A stretch of DNA of 64,000 nt from an uncultured Prevotellaceae bacterium (GCA_900315455.1 OMZE01000010.1:31193-95192); one strand, 5' to 3'. Counted from the stretch's first letter, positions 25,919 to 35,988 are shown. The notes: generated by a model from the letters alone, not told the origin. Program-made: numbers and translations.

Positions 25919-26737
25919 ATGGAACAGATAGAACAACTCAGGCAACGACTCCAACAACAAGAGAAACTGGCATCGCTGGGAACGCTTAGCGCAGGCATCG
26001 CCCATGAGATACAGAATCCTCTTAACTTCGTCATCAATTTCAGCAAGATGTCGGACAAGTTGCTGCGCGACCTCACCGACATCCTGAAAGACAACGAGGA
26101 CAAACTGCCTGAAGAAGACCGCAAGGATGCCGACGACATCATCGCCGACCTAAAGGGTAACATGGCCAGGATAGCGGAACACGGCGAGCGTGCTGTGAGC
26201 ATTATCCAGAACATCCTGATGGTGTCGAGAGGCAAGGACGACGAGTTTCTGCCCACCAATATATGCAAACTGGTCAAGGAGTATGTATGGCTGTCGTATC
26301 ATGCCCTGCGCGCCAACCACAAGGGATTCAACATCAGCATACACGAACAGTATGAAGAAGGGCTGGCACCGTTGATGGTCATTCCACAGGACCTGAGCCG
26401 TGCCGTGCTCAATGTGATGAACAACGCCTGTTATGCCGTATGGAAGAAGAAGCAGTATGCCGGCGACGACTATCTTCCCGAGGTGTCGGTCATCGTCAGG
26501 ACAGACGGCGCCAACCTCGTCATCAGCATTGCCGACAACGGCGAAGGCATGACCGAGGAAGTGAAACAGCGGCTTTATGAGAACTTCTTCACCACCAAGC
26601 CCGTCGGTCAGGGAACAGGACTGGGTATGGGCATCGTGCGCGACATCATCGAGAACAAGCATGGAGGAACGGTATCCTTTTTATCCACAGAAGGCGAAGG
26701 TACAACCTTCACATTCACCATACCCATCAGGAAATGA
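25919..26737 (+). CDS. Soluble histidine kinase
   Basis: A 272-residue kinase made only of a dimerisation/phosphoacceptor region and an HATPase_c domain. The H-box GTLSAGIAHEIQNPLNFV carries phosphoacceptor His29. The N-box (VLNVMNNACYAV), G1 (DNGEGM), F-box (FFTTK) and G2 (GTGLGMGI) are present. It has no sensor or membrane segment, so its input probably comes from the preceding pseudokinase-like sensor, whose core is closely similar. I chose the ATG at 25919, since an upstream in-frame ATG lies inside the previous gene. It overlaps the TonB receptor gene by 4 bases. Confidence 0.88.
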   Translation: MEQIEQLRQRLQQQEKLASLGTLSAGIAHEIQNPLNFVINFSKMSDKLLRDLTDILKDNEDKLPEEDRKDADDIIADLKGNMARIAEHGERAVSIIQNILMVSRGKDDEFLPTNICKLVKEYVWLSYHALRANHKGFNISIHEQYEEGLAPLMVIPQDLSRAVLNVMNNACYAVWKKKQYAGDDYLPEVSVIVRTDGANLVISIADNGEGMTEEVKQRLYENFFTTKPVGQGTGLGMGIVRDIIENKHGGTVSFLSTEGEGTTFTFTIPIRK

Positions 26738-29151
26738 AGAAACTGCACCTGATCATAATCCTCATTTTCTGGCTGTCGACACTTTCCGTTCACGCGCAGG
26801 AAAACGCCTCACGGCAAATATTCAACCAAGCCGAGAGCGAATTCGCCATTGGACGTGTAGAGCAGGCCATTCAACTGTTGCAGGACAACCTGGTGGGCTT
26901 CGATGGCCTTCTCAAACAAAGTGCCTACCGCTTGCTGGCGCTCTGCTATCTGAGTGAGGACCGCACAGAAGAAGCCCGATACTATGCGGAACAACTGATA
27001 AAACTCAACAATTATTACAACTCTACCGACGACCCTGCCCGTTTTCAGGAACTCATCAGCCAACTCAAGGAAGGTATCGCCACCACCATCACCACGGCAT
27101 CCAGCCAAAGTGAGAGCATTAACGAGGCACCCGGTCCCATCACTATCATCACCTCGGAAATGATAGAGGATTTGGGCAACAACAAGGACTTGGGGCAGAT
27201 ACTCGCGGCTTATGTGCCTGGCATCGCCAAAATAACCCACCTCAATGAGGGAGATAATCTTTCCATGCATGGTGCCTTCTCCAACACGCAGGAACTCATC
27301 CTGGTCATGGAAAACGGTCACCGATTGAATACACGTTACGACAACAGCAGTACCACAGGCTACTCTATCAGTACAGAGAAGATCGACCATATCGAGGTGT
27401 TGCGAGGTCCTGCCTCCTCACTGTATGGCAATGTCGCCCTATCGGCTGTGGTGAATATCATCACCAAGAGCGGTAGGGATGTAGACGGGGTGAAGGTAAA
27501 ATATGGTTACGGCAGTTTCAACACCCACAAAGCCGACCTCACGGTTGGCACGCAGTTTCTGGATGCCGACATCTTCGCCTGGGCGTCTATCTATACCTCC
27601 GATGGACAAATACGCCATTTTGGTGATGATAAGGGCTATCCTCTGAGGAGTCCTGGATATTCAACTTATGAAGAATATAATGATTATAAGTATTACTACT
27701 TTGGCACAGACCGAATTATCGTTGGCGGCTATAAGGATAAACCTTCTTATGATGTAGGCTTGACGTTCAGGCTCAAGGGATTTGCCCTGTCATTCAGCCG
27801 GAAGAACACCAAGAAGATTTTGCCTAAGACCACTTATTATGGCGGTTATGACTACAGCAAGTATTATCCTTTATATGGCATCAAGCCAGGCAATGCTTCG
27901 GAATCAACCCATGCAGATATCGGCTATACCCGTCAGTTGGGAAAATTTTCTCTCAATGCCTCCTTATACAGCGACTGGTATAACTGCTCTTACTATAATG
28001 TAATACTTGATTCGTCTATCATTGTTTCACCTACAATAAACCAATTCAATGAAATAGTGATGGATACTATATATGATATCGGACGTTTTTCGTTCAACAA
28101 TTTCAATGAGCATACGATAGGAGGACATATCAGGGCATCGTCTAATTATCAACATGGCATCATGAAAGGGAGTTTCCTGATTGGATGTCAGTTCGAGCAC
28201 TTTTCGCTGCTGTCGATGAATAGTTTTTGGGGGGAACATTTTTCGGATGTCATTAATGGGGATTTAAAATCCCAGAAAATCAATGACGCCGGAAAAGAAA
28301 GCATCATGTCATTTTTCTTGCAAGCCAAGCATTATTTCCAGTCACGTTTCATCCTGAATGCCGGTTTCCGCTACGATCTTAAATACCGGCAGGAAGAAGA
28401 TGTCGTCAAATCCTTTTCTCCACGACTTGCCCTGTTGTATATACCCCATGAGCGTTTCAGCCTCAAGTTGTCTTATTCCGAGGCTTTCGCCGATCTTTCG
28501 TTCTATAACCGTTTCATCACGAAGACGGATTATACCACTTTGAAGCCTCAGCATTTGTCGGCGCTTCAACTCACTGCCATGGGAACCTTTCCTGCACTTC
28601 ATCTCAATTATGAGGCCAATCTCTTCTACAACAAATACAACAACCTCCTTAACTGGTTGAATAGAGAGGAATATTCCAACAAAAACACAGGACAACTCAC
28701 CAATGTCGGTTTTGAGGGAATAGCCAGTTATGCCTACAAGCGTTTCTCTGCTTATTTCTCGCTCTATTACTGCCATGATGTCGATTCAAGGGATTATTAT
28801 TACAACAAATCCAAGAAGATGGTATGTGCAGTTCCACATTTCACGCTCAATCTTCATGCAGCAGCCTATCTGTTGCAGGGAAAGAGCCACGAACTCAAGA
28901 TTTATGGCCATTCGTCGTATTCAGGCAGAAAATTGAATTATGGATTGGAAGAAGAACAAGATTTCTACTTGGATGGGAAATTACTCTTCGACCTTGGCAT
29001 CAAATACTGTTACAAGCAGAACTTGAAACTTTCACTCGACTGTGAAAACATCTTTGATACTTATCATTACATATGTGGACCCAGTTACGAGTATGTGCCT
29101 GAGTTTCAGAAAGGACGGATGCTGATGGCATCTGTTTCGTATCAGTTCTGA
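26734..29151 (+). CDS. TonB-dependent outer-membrane receptor with helical N-terminal domain
   Basis: An 805-residue outer-membrane receptor with a signal peptide ending SVHAQ. Instead of the usual carboxypeptidase-like domain, residues ~25-115 are helical and TPR-like (FNQAESEFAIGRVEQAIQLL, AYRLLALCYLSEDRTEEARY). The plug follows (APGPITIITSEMI, IDHIEVLRGPASSLYGNVAL), then a long barrel ending with a C-terminal Phe (MASVSYQF). The gene is translationally coupled to the kinase (ATGA overlap). That implies shared expression and perhaps sensing at the outer membrane. No SusD partner is present, so a siderophore, vitamin or peptide is as likely as a glycan. Confidence 0.88.
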   Translation: MKKLHLIIILIFWLSTLSVHAQENASRQIFNQAESEFAIGRVEQAIQLLQDNLVGFDGLLKQSAYRLLALCYLSEDRTEEARYYAEQLIKLNNYYNSTDDPARFQELISQLKEGIATTITTASSQSESINEAPGPITIITSEMIEDLGNNKDLGQILAAYVPGIAKITHLNEGDNLSMHGAFSNTQELILVMENGHRLNTRYDNSSTTGYSISTEKIDHIEVLRGPASSLYGNVALSAVVNIITKSGRDVDGVKVKYGYGSFNTHKADLTVGTQFLDADIFAWASIYTSDGQIRHFGDDKGYPLRSPGYSTYEEYNDYKYYYFGTDRIIVGGYKDKPSYDVGLTFRLKGFALSFSRKNTKKILPKTTYYGGYDYSKYYPLYGIKPGNASESTHADIGYTRQLGKFSLNASLYSDWYNCSYYNVILDSSIIVSPTINQFNEIVMDTIYDIGRFSFNNFNEHTIGGHIRASSNYQHGIMKGSFLIGCQFEHFSLLSMNSFWGEHFSDVINGDLKSQKINDAGKESIMSFFLQAKHYFQSRFILNAGFRYDLKYRQEEDVVKSFSPRLALLYIPHERFSLKLSYSEAFADLSFYNRFITKTDYTTLKPQHLSALQLTAMGTFPALHLNYEANLFYNKYNNLLNWLNREEYSNKNTGQLTNVGFEGIASYAYKRFSAYFSLYYCHDVDSRDYYYNKSKKMVCAVPHFTLNLHAAAYLLQGKSHELKIYGHSSYSGRKLNYGLEEEQDFYLDGKLLFDLGIKYCYKQNLKLSLDCENIFDTYHYICGPSYEYVPEFQKGRMLMASVSYQF

Positions 29152-29211
29152 ATGGATGATAGTCACCCATCCTTGTTAAACTCATTTGTGGGAATAAACA
29201 GAACCCACCCA

Positions 29212-29250
29212 AAGCCCATGAATTCTTCGGCGGATTCATGGGCTTGTTGT
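29212..29250 (+). terminator. Rho-independent terminator after the signalling operon
   Basis: AAGCCCATGAAT (29212-29223) pairs perfectly with ATTCATGGGCTT (29234-29245), and a T-rich run follows. Confidence 0.8.
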
Positions 29251-29397
29251 TTTAGGGGGGGAGGACGTGCAACAAATTTCTTCATGGAATGATAGAAAAC
29301 GGGTGCGGCATGGCTCTATAAGGTCGGATGAGGCACGGAAAGGCCGATTCCAGAAAACCTAGAAGTTGTGCCCGACACGAACAAGGGTATCAAAAAC

Positions 29398-30465
29398 ATG
29401 AGTAACTACCGTTTTGTGACAGTCAACCCATCCGACTACGCCATCGTTTTCAAGAAAGGCAACATCGTGAAGGAAGGCCGTGGCTTCAGATTCTTTTGCA
29501 CTCCTCTCATTCAATATGTGATTATCCCGGGAAAAGTGAATAACATCACCTTCTCTGCCGACCAGATAAGCCGTGAGAATCAGGGTGTCGAGGTCAGCGG
29601 ATTTGCCATCTGGAAAGTGGGTGACCCCAAGAAAATCTATCAGAGTTTCGACTTCAAGCAAGACAACGATACGATGGAGCAGGTGAGCGTCTTCCTGAAG
29701 GATGTCGTGGAATCGGCCATCCGTCACATGGTAGCCAACATGACCATCGAAGAGGTGCTCCGCAAACGCGGTACCATCATCCTGCAACTGAAGAAGGAAC
29801 TGGAATATATCTGCGAACAATGGGGCATCGTGGTGGAGACCATCGAGATAAAGAACGTGAGAATCCTTTCGAAGACCTTGTTCGACAATATGCAGGCGAA
29901 GTTCCGCAACGCTATCAGGCTGGAGGCTGAGACCAACTCCATAGAGACTGAGAAACAGATTGAGGAGCAACGCATCCATGTGAGTGACCAGACGAAAATC
30001 ATCAAACAGCAGAGTGAGTTGGCCGACCGCGAGCGAAAGAAACAACTTCAACTGCAGGAAATCAACGACAAGGGCGAGGTGGAGAAGCACCGCCGCGAAC
30101 AAGACCATGCCCTGAAGAAGGAGGAGATGACCCATGAATGGGAACTCTTCAAGGAAGAAGAGGAATACAAACGCCAGCAGATGCTCGAACAGGGCCAGAC
30201 ACTCACCGAGGAAGAGAAAATACAGGCACTGCAGGCAGAACTTGACATGAAGAGGAAACAACTGGAAGTGGAACTGCAGAAACTGAGTATCGAGATAGAG
30301 CGGATGAAGGTGGAGACGGAGAACATGAAGAAAGACCACCGCATCATCATGGCGGAGAACCTGCCGAGCATGTTGCAGAACCTCAAGATTGAGCGTCTCG
30401 ACCTCGGCGGTACCACCCTCGACACGCTGCTCGCATCTCTCAAGAATGTGTTTGAGAATCAATGA
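29398..30465 (+). CDS. SPFH/flotillin-like coiled-coil protein
   Basis: A 355-residue protein. The N-terminal ~170 residues have the SPFH (band 7) pattern: VNPSDYAIVFKKGNIVKEGR, a middle strand set, VSVFLKDVVESAIRHMVANM and the helix IEEVLRKRG. A long coiled coil rich in Glu, Lys and Gln covers ~190-330. No transmembrane segment is visible, unlike most flotillins and stomatins, so it may sit on the membrane surface or form a soluble scaffold. I chose the ATG at 29398 over a GTG 30 bases upstream, because MSNYRFVTVNPSDYA is the natural domain start. It lies between terminators and is probably transcribed alone. Confidence 0.7.
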   Translation: MSNYRFVTVNPSDYAIVFKKGNIVKEGRGFRFFCTPLIQYVIIPGKVNNITFSADQISRENQGVEVSGFAIWKVGDPKKIYQSFDFKQDNDTMEQVSVFLKDVVESAIRHMVANMTIEEVLRKRGTIILQLKKELEYICEQWGIVVETIEIKNVRILSKTLFDNMQAKFRNAIRLEAETNSIETEKQIEEQRIHVSDQTKIIKQQSELADRERKKQLQLQEINDKGEVEKHRREQDHALKKEEMTHEWELFKEEEEYKRQQMLEQGQTLTEEEKIQALQAELDMKRKQLEVELQKLSIEIERMKVETENMKKDHRIIMAENLPSMLQNLKIERLDLGGTTLDTLLASLKNVFENQ

Positions 30466-30513
30466 TAGACCTTCACTACAAAGTGGACGGATAGTTCAAA
30501 TTTCTGATAGATT

Positions 30514-30542
30514 GGAGACGTCATCTCGGCGTCTCCTTTCTT
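30514..30542 (+). terminator. GGAGACG stem-loop, terminator-like
   Basis: GGAGACG (30514-30520) pairs with CGTCTCC (30530-30536), followed by TTTCTT. It ends the SPFH gene and belongs to the GAGACG/CGTCTC palindrome family seen near 7304, 8756 and 54460. Confidence 0.55.
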
Positions 30543-30691
30543 GTATGAGGGAAAGGAAAGATTTTGAATGTATGTACTGTGAACACATTGCGAATAAACT
30601 GCGAATGAGGCACTTTAAGCAAATTTTCCCTATGCGAAATGGCTATTTGAATTTTATTTGTTATATTTGTGGAATCAAACCCTATCGCACC

Positions 30692-33454
30692 ATGAAAAAA
30701 GCCATTCTTACCCTCATCATCCTCGCCATATCCCTCACCGCCATGGCGCAGGCCACACAACCGTGCATCGTCAAGCAATATAACCAGAAGCAGCAGAAGA
30801 CGCCGCTCGCTGGCGTACAAGTGGAGGTGAGAGGAGCACAGACTGCCACGTCGGCGGCCAATGGTTCCGTTACCCTTCAGTTTGCCACGTTGAAGCCGGG
30901 CGACAGGGTGCCTTTCCGTGCTGCGACGAAAGCAGGATTTGAACTGATGAACAAGACCGCCGTGGAGCAGTGGAACATCTCGCGCGACCAAAAGCCGTTC
31001 GAGATAGTGTTGATACAGAGTGCCTACTTCACACAACTGAAAGGCAAACTGAAACAGTCGTCGGTAGACAGTTATCACGAGAAATACGAGAAAGCACTTG
31101 CCGAACTGGAGAAACTCCAGAATGAGGGGAAACTGAAGGAACAGGAATACTACGACAAACTCAACGAACTCGAAGACCGCTACGACAACCAACTGAAGAA
31201 CCTCGATGCCTATGTGGACCAGTTTGCCCGCATCGACCTCAGCGAACTCTCCGAACAGGAGCAACATTTCGTAGAACTCGCCCATGCCGGCCGTCTCGAC
31301 GAGGCAGCAGAAGCCTACAACGCCCTCAACGCTGCCGGTAAGTACATCACTGCCGTGGAGAACGTACGCCGCCTCAATGAAGACATCGCCAAACTCGAAG
31401 ACGAGAAAGCCCAACAGCAGGAAGCCGCAAAAACCTTCTTCGCCATGCTCCAGCGCCAGGTCAACACCCTGAAACTCGCCGGTGGTGAGGAGAATTATCG
31501 AAAGGCCGGAGAACTATTGAAACGCGCCGCACTGGCGGATACGACGAATTTGGATGTGGTCGCAGAGTATGCGGTATTTGCGCAAAATCAGCATGACTAT
31601 AAGGACGCAGAGCGGTTTTATCACATGGGGATTCACGATGATGTGGATGTCGGCACAATGCTTATCTTTTCACAAGGGTTGGCCGATACATATCTGCAAA
31701 TGCATCAATACAAGAGTGCTGAGGAAATCTTGTTGGTTGTTCTTGAATCATTCCAGCAAATTCAGCAAGAGCAACAAGACATCCTGCCTTTTATGCTTTG
31801 TTTGGCTCAAACTCAGAACGATTTAGGAGTATTGTATTATGAGACGAGTGACTATGCCAAGGCCGAAGATTATTTGATTCAGGCTTTGGCACGCTTCACT
31901 AAACTCTCCGAACAAGACCATTCGTTCATTCGTAATTTGTCTGCGACCCAAGTAAACCTTGGCAATCTTTATTATGTTCTCAATGAATTGCCAAAAGCAG
32001 AGCAGTACCATCTTGAAGCATTAAAAAACAAGACTATTTTGTTTCAACAAGATCCTGATGCGTATCGTGACGAATTGGCAATCGGTCAACACAATTTGGG
32101 ACTTTTGTATCAAAAATCCCGTAATTATCTCAAGGCTGTGGAATATGAAACTAGTGCAATGGATAATTATACGTTGTTGTTTGCCCATAATCCAGAAGCC
32201 TACCGTAGTTATTTGGCTGGTTTACAAATAAATTTAGGCATTTTATACCAGGACCTTCATGATTATCCCAAAGCAGAAGACCACTTGAAAAAAGCATTGG
32301 AAAATTATGAAGTATTGTATAGACAAGACGAAGATGTTTACCTTGTGGACTTGGCTGATGTCAACAACAGTTTAGGTAATCTGTACTACAACACAGTTAA
32401 TCTTTCAGAGGCCGAGCGGTTTTTTCTTCTTGCGCTGAAATATTACTCCCAGTTGTTTAGCCAAAATGAAGATGTATATCGTGCACGTTTGGCTATGTGT
32501 CAATACAATTTAGGCAATATATACAAAATGATCCGCAACTACAGTCAATCAGAACAATTCTATCTTCAATCCATCGAAAACTACTTAATACTCTACAATC
32601 AATCAAGAAATGCTAATCTACAGAACTTGGTCCATTCCATGACTGGAATTGCTGGCTTGTATTTTGTATGTCAAAATTACAAGAAGTCAGAAGAATATTA
32701 TCTTCATGCATATGAATTGATTAATAACATGCCAGAGCATACTTCCGACGTCTTTCGGTTGGAAATGGCTATAGTGTGTGACGATTTAGGCGTATTGTAT
32801 TGCGGAACTCAAGATTTTATAAAAGCAGAAAAATACTATCTCAAATCTGAAGAGCATTATACTGCATTGGTGAGACAATATCCTGAGGTCTATCAAGAGC
32901 GTATGGCTAATTTGCAAAACAATTTAGGACAATTATATCAGGTAACTCAGGATTATTCTAAAGCAGAGCAATACTTTCTTAGTGCCTTGAAAATACGTTC
33001 GCAATTGTTTAATCAGTATCCAGACACATACAGATACGATTATGCAAAAACTCAAAGTGCTATGGGATATCTTCTTGTGCTCAAGCAAGATTTCACTCAA
33101 GCAGAAAAATATCTTCTGGACGCTGAAAATAATTTTGTTAAATTGTATGATCAAAATGTCGAGATTATAGGTAAGGAGAGAGCATTTATTTTCAATATCC
33201 TTTCTTATCTATACTCTTATAAGAGCAATTTTGTCAAGGCCCTTGAGTATATCAACAAGGCAATAATTCTTCAACCCGAGGATGTCGCTGCATATGATAC
33301 CAAGGGTGAAATCCTGCTGATGAAGGGCGACGAGCAAGGGGCACTTGAAGCATGGAAAAAGGTAATAGAACTGAATCCAAAGTTTGTAGAGCAGATGGGG
33401 GAGAACTCTAATTTGTATAAGCAACTGAAAGCAAAAGGACTGATAAACGATTAA
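30692..33454 (+). CDS. Exported TPR protein, paralogue 1 of 3
   Basis: A 920-residue exported protein. It has a signal peptide (MKKAILTLIILAISLTAMAQ), a small beta-sandwich like carboxypeptidase regulatory domains (~25-110, LAGVQVEVRG, VTLQFATLKPGDRVPF), a coiled-coil segment (~120-270) and about a dozen 42-residue TPR units of kinesin-light-chain type (for example DYSKAEQYFLSALKIRSQLF). The last ~50 residues (GDEQGALEAWKKVIELNPKF) are shared with paralogue 2. The first ~300 codons are GC-rich, and the TPR part from about 31,560 is clearly AT-richer. I chose the ATG at 30692 because it begins the signal peptide; a TATATTTG -7 box lies at 30662. TPR stacks usually bind proteins; no enzyme domain is seen. 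Confidence 0.85.
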   Translation: MKKAILTLIILAISLTAMAQATQPCIVKQYNQKQQKTPLAGVQVEVRGAQTATSAANGSVTLQFATLKPGDRVPFRAATKAGFELMNKTAVEQWNISRDQKPFEIVLIQSAYFTQLKGKLKQSSVDSYHEKYEKALAELEKLQNEGKLKEQEYYDKLNELEDRYDNQLKNLDAYVDQFARIDLSELSEQEQHFVELAHAGRLDEAAEAYNALNAAGKYITAVENVRRLNEDIAKLEDEKAQQQEAAKTFFAMLQRQVNTLKLAGGEENYRKAGELLKRAALADTTNLDVVAEYAVFAQNQHDYKDAERFYHMGIHDDVDVGTMLIFSQGLADTYLQMHQYKSAEEILLVVLESFQQIQQEQQDILPFMLCLAQTQNDLGVLYYETSDYAKAEDYLIQALARFTKLSEQDHSFIRNLSATQVNLGNLYYVLNELPKAEQYHLEALKNKTILFQQDPDAYRDELAIGQHNLGLLYQKSRNYLKAVEYETSAMDNYTLLFAHNPEAYRSYLAGLQINLGILYQDLHDYPKAEDHLKKALENYEVLYRQDEDVYLVDLADVNNSLGNLYYNTVNLSEAERFFLLALKYYSQLFSQNEDVYRARLAMCQYNLGNIYKMIRNYSQSEQFYLQSIENYLILYNQSRNANLQNLVHSMTGIAGLYFVCQNYKKSEEYYLHAYELINNMPEHTSDVFRLEMAIVCDDLGVLYCGTQDFIKAEKYYLKSEEHYTALVRQYPEVYQERMANLQNNLGQLYQVTQDYSKAEQYFLSALKIRSQLFNQYPDTYRYDYAKTQSAMGYLLVLKQDFTQAEKYLLDAENNFVKLYDQNVEIIGKERAFIFNILSYLYSYKSNFVKALEYINKAIILQPEDVAAYDTKGEILLMKGDEQGALEAWKKVIELNPKFVEQMGENSNLYKQLKAKGLIND

Positions 33455-33536
33455 AGATTGACGCCTTCTTTTTTGCTCATTTTATGTCGTATTGAAGTTT
33501 TTTTGCTAACTTTGTGGTATCAAACCATATTGCACC
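33455..33536 (+). repeat. Duplicated intergenic segment upstream of paralogue 2
   Basis: Most of these 82 bases recur at 35904-35988: TAAAGATTGA, TTTTTTTGCTC, TTTTATGTC, then GCTAACTTTG and CACCATGAAAAAA. The TAACTTTG (33507-33514; 35959-35966) is a good -7 box in both copies, but no -33 box stands at the right distance. Confidence 0.75.
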
Positions 33537-35903
33537 ATGAAAAAATCCGTTCTTATCCTCATCATCCTCGCCATATCCCTCACCGCCATAGCGCAGGCCA
33601 CACAACCTTGCATCGTCAAGCAATATAACCAAAAACAGCAGAAGACGCCACTGGCTGGCGTTCAGGTGGAGGTAAGAGGAGCACAGACCGCCACATCGGC
33701 AGCCAATGGGGCTGTCACTTTGCAGTTCGCCACACTGAAGCCGGGCGACAGGGTGCCTTTCCGTGCTGCGACGAAGGCGGGGTTTGAACTGATGAACAAG
33801 ACCGCCGTGGAGCAGTGGAACATCTCGCGCGACCAAAAGCCGTTCGAGATAGTGCTGATACAGAGTGCCTACTTCACGCAACTGAAGGGCAAACTGAAGC
33901 AGTCGTCGGTGGATAGTTACCACGAGAAATACGAGAAAGCAAGGGCCGAACTTGAACGACTCCAGAAGGAGGGGAAACTGAAGGAGGAGGAATACCGCCA
34001 GAAACTTGATGAGTTGGAAGACCATTACGACAACCAACTGAAGAACCTCGACGCCTATGTGGATCAGTTTGCCCGTATCGACCTCAGCGAACTCTCCGAA
34101 CAGGAGCAGCGGTTCATCGAACTCGCCCATGCCGGCCGTCTCGACGAGGCCGCAGAAGCCTACAACGCCCTCAACGCTGCCGGGAAGTACATCACCGCCG
34201 TGGAGAACGTCCGCCGCCTGAATGAGGATATCGCCAAACTCGAAGACGAGAAAGCCCAACAGCAGGAAGCTGCGAACACCTTCTTTGCCATGCTGAAAAG
34301 GCAGGTCAATACTCTGAAACTCGCCGGCGGTGAGGAAAATTATCGAAAAGCGGGAGAATTGCTAAAACGCGCCGCACTGGCGGATACGACGAACGTGGAT
34401 GCGGTGTGGCCGTATGCGGCATTTGCCTATGAACAACTCTATTACAAAGAGTCAGAAATGTTCTATCAAATTTGTTTACATCACGTTGGAGATGATAACT
34501 ATAAGAAAATAGCATTAACCCATAATTTAGCCACATTATATGGTACAAGCAAAGACTATTATAAAGCGGGTAAGGCTTATGGAGATGAGATAACCTATTT
34601 GAGGCAGGTTGAAAACCCATATTACACCTTAGCCATGTCTGCCATGTCATGTCATAATTATGGTACAATATTGATTGAAACTCACAATTTTGAAAGTGCA
34701 GAGAATATCTTGTTGTTGAGTTATAAATATTTCTCGACATTGGATTCTATTACCCCCGGGGGTTGTCAAATGTATTTAGGTGCAGTGGCCAATAGCCTTG
34801 GGGAAGTATATAGGATGCGTCATCTGAATCAAGAAGACTATGAAAAAGCAGAGAAGTATTATCTTCAATCTCTTGAAATCAAGGAAAGTCTATACCAAGA
34901 AATTGGTGAAAAATATGAGAAATACAGAGAAGATGTCAATATTACCCTAAACGACCTTGGGTTATTGTATCTGGAAATGAAACGTTATTCACAGGCAGAG
35001 CATTATTTGTTGAAGGCATTGAAGAATGATGGTTATTTGTACAGTCAAAATCCTAAAGGATGGCAAAGTCACGTGGCAAAGACCAAGATGAACCTTGGTT
35101 ACTTGTATTTAGGTATGCAGGACTACGCCAAGTCGTTGCGTTATTATCAAGAGTCTCTCCAGATATGGGAAGCATTATATTCCCACCACAAGGAGACCTA
35201 TAGGCCTGAACTGACGGAAACCCTATACAACATGGGTATTGTATATCTTCATTCGGGTCACTGGGATGATGCGGAGCCGATGTTTTTACGGGTGCTGTCC
35301 GTCAATCCGGATGATGTGGAGTGGTCCTTGATTATCAATTCTCCTCTCTTGTTATCGATGCATCGGGGCTACATTGCAAAATCCCAGTACAGTCTGATGC
35401 TAATCTATCAAAGGGATGCTCGTCAATTTGACAATTACAAGAAATACCTTGAAGAAGCACTGAAAAGTTACAGCCAGTTAATAGACGTTTACCCTGCCGA
35501 CAAACTGTTTTATGCTGATTTGAAAACAAGGAAGGCATACTTGTTTGTACGTGATGGTAAAATAGATGAAGCGGAGGCATGTCTGAAGGAAGCATACGAG
35601 ATGGATAGCGTGAATTGTGCGCCTTCCATGGCTTATTGTCTCAATGATCTGTCAGGCTTGTATGCGATGGCGCGGAATTTCACCAAGGCCATAGAGACCA
35701 TTGACCATGCCATATCGTTCATGCCACAAGAAGCCAACTACTACGATACCAAGGGTGAAATCTTGCTGATGAAGGGCGACGAGCAAGGGGCACTTGAAAT
35801 GTGGAAAAAGGTAATAGAACTGAATCCAAAGTTTGTTGAGCAGATGGGGGAGAACTCTAATTTGTATAAGCAACTGAAAGCAAAAGGGCTAATAGATGAT
35901 TAA
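33537..35903 (+). CDS. Exported TPR protein, paralogue 2 of 3
   Basis: A 788-residue exported protein. Its first ~300 residues are almost the same as paralogue 1 (signal peptide, beta-sandwich, coiled coil, up to ADTTNVDAVWPYAAF), and its last ~50 residues are nearly the same too (GDEQGALEMWKKVIELNPKF...LKAKGLIDD). The intervening TPR units differ in number and sequence. They include YEKAEKYYLQSLEIKESLYQ and YSQAEHYLLKALKNDGYLY. As in paralogue 1, base composition changes sharply at the start of the variable part (about 34,430). The upstream spacer is itself duplicated, so the gene arose by tandem duplication and the middle was replaced or diverged quickly. Confidence 0.85.
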   Translation: MKKSVLILIILAISLTAIAQATQPCIVKQYNQKQQKTPLAGVQVEVRGAQTATSAANGAVTLQFATLKPGDRVPFRAATKAGFELMNKTAVEQWNISRDQKPFEIVLIQSAYFTQLKGKLKQSSVDSYHEKYEKARAELERLQKEGKLKEEEYRQKLDELEDHYDNQLKNLDAYVDQFARIDLSELSEQEQRFIELAHAGRLDEAAEAYNALNAAGKYITAVENVRRLNEDIAKLEDEKAQQQEAANTFFAMLKRQVNTLKLAGGEENYRKAGELLKRAALADTTNVDAVWPYAAFAYEQLYYKESEMFYQICLHHVGDDNYKKIALTHNLATLYGTSKDYYKAGKAYGDEITYLRQVENPYYTLAMSAMSCHNYGTILIETHNFESAENILLLSYKYFSTLDSITPGGCQMYLGAVANSLGEVYRMRHLNQEDYEKAEKYYLQSLEIKESLYQEIGEKYEKYREDVNITLNDLGLLYLEMKRYSQAEHYLLKALKNDGYLYSQNPKGWQSHVAKTKMNLGYLYLGMQDYAKSLRYYQESLQIWEALYSHHKETYRPELTETLYNMGIVYLHSGHWDDAEPMFLRVLSVNPDDVEWSLIINSPLLLSMHRGYIAKSQYSLMLIYQRDARQFDNYKKYLEEALKSYSQLIDVYPADKLFYADLKTRKAYLFVRDGKIDEAEACLKEAYEMDSVNCAPSMAYCLNDLSGLYAMARNFTKAIETIDHAISFMPQEANYYDTKGEILLMKGDEQGALEMWKKVIELNPKFVEQMGENSNLYKQLKAKGLIDD

Positions 35904-35988
35904 AGATTGATGCCTGTTTTTTTGCTCGTTTTATGTCATATTGTTGAAGTTTTTTTGCTAACTTTGTGATATCAAATCATATTACACC
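35904..35988 (+). repeat. Duplicated intergenic segment upstream of paralogue 3
   Basis: Second copy of the spacer at 33455-33536, with a -7 box TAACTTTG at 35959-35966 and the same CACCATGAAAAAA context at the start codon. Confidence 0.75.

Noticed and set aside
29368-29397. GTG start for the SPFH protein
   Set aside because: The extra ten residues do not fit the domain, and the ATG at 29398 begins the natural SPFH strand.
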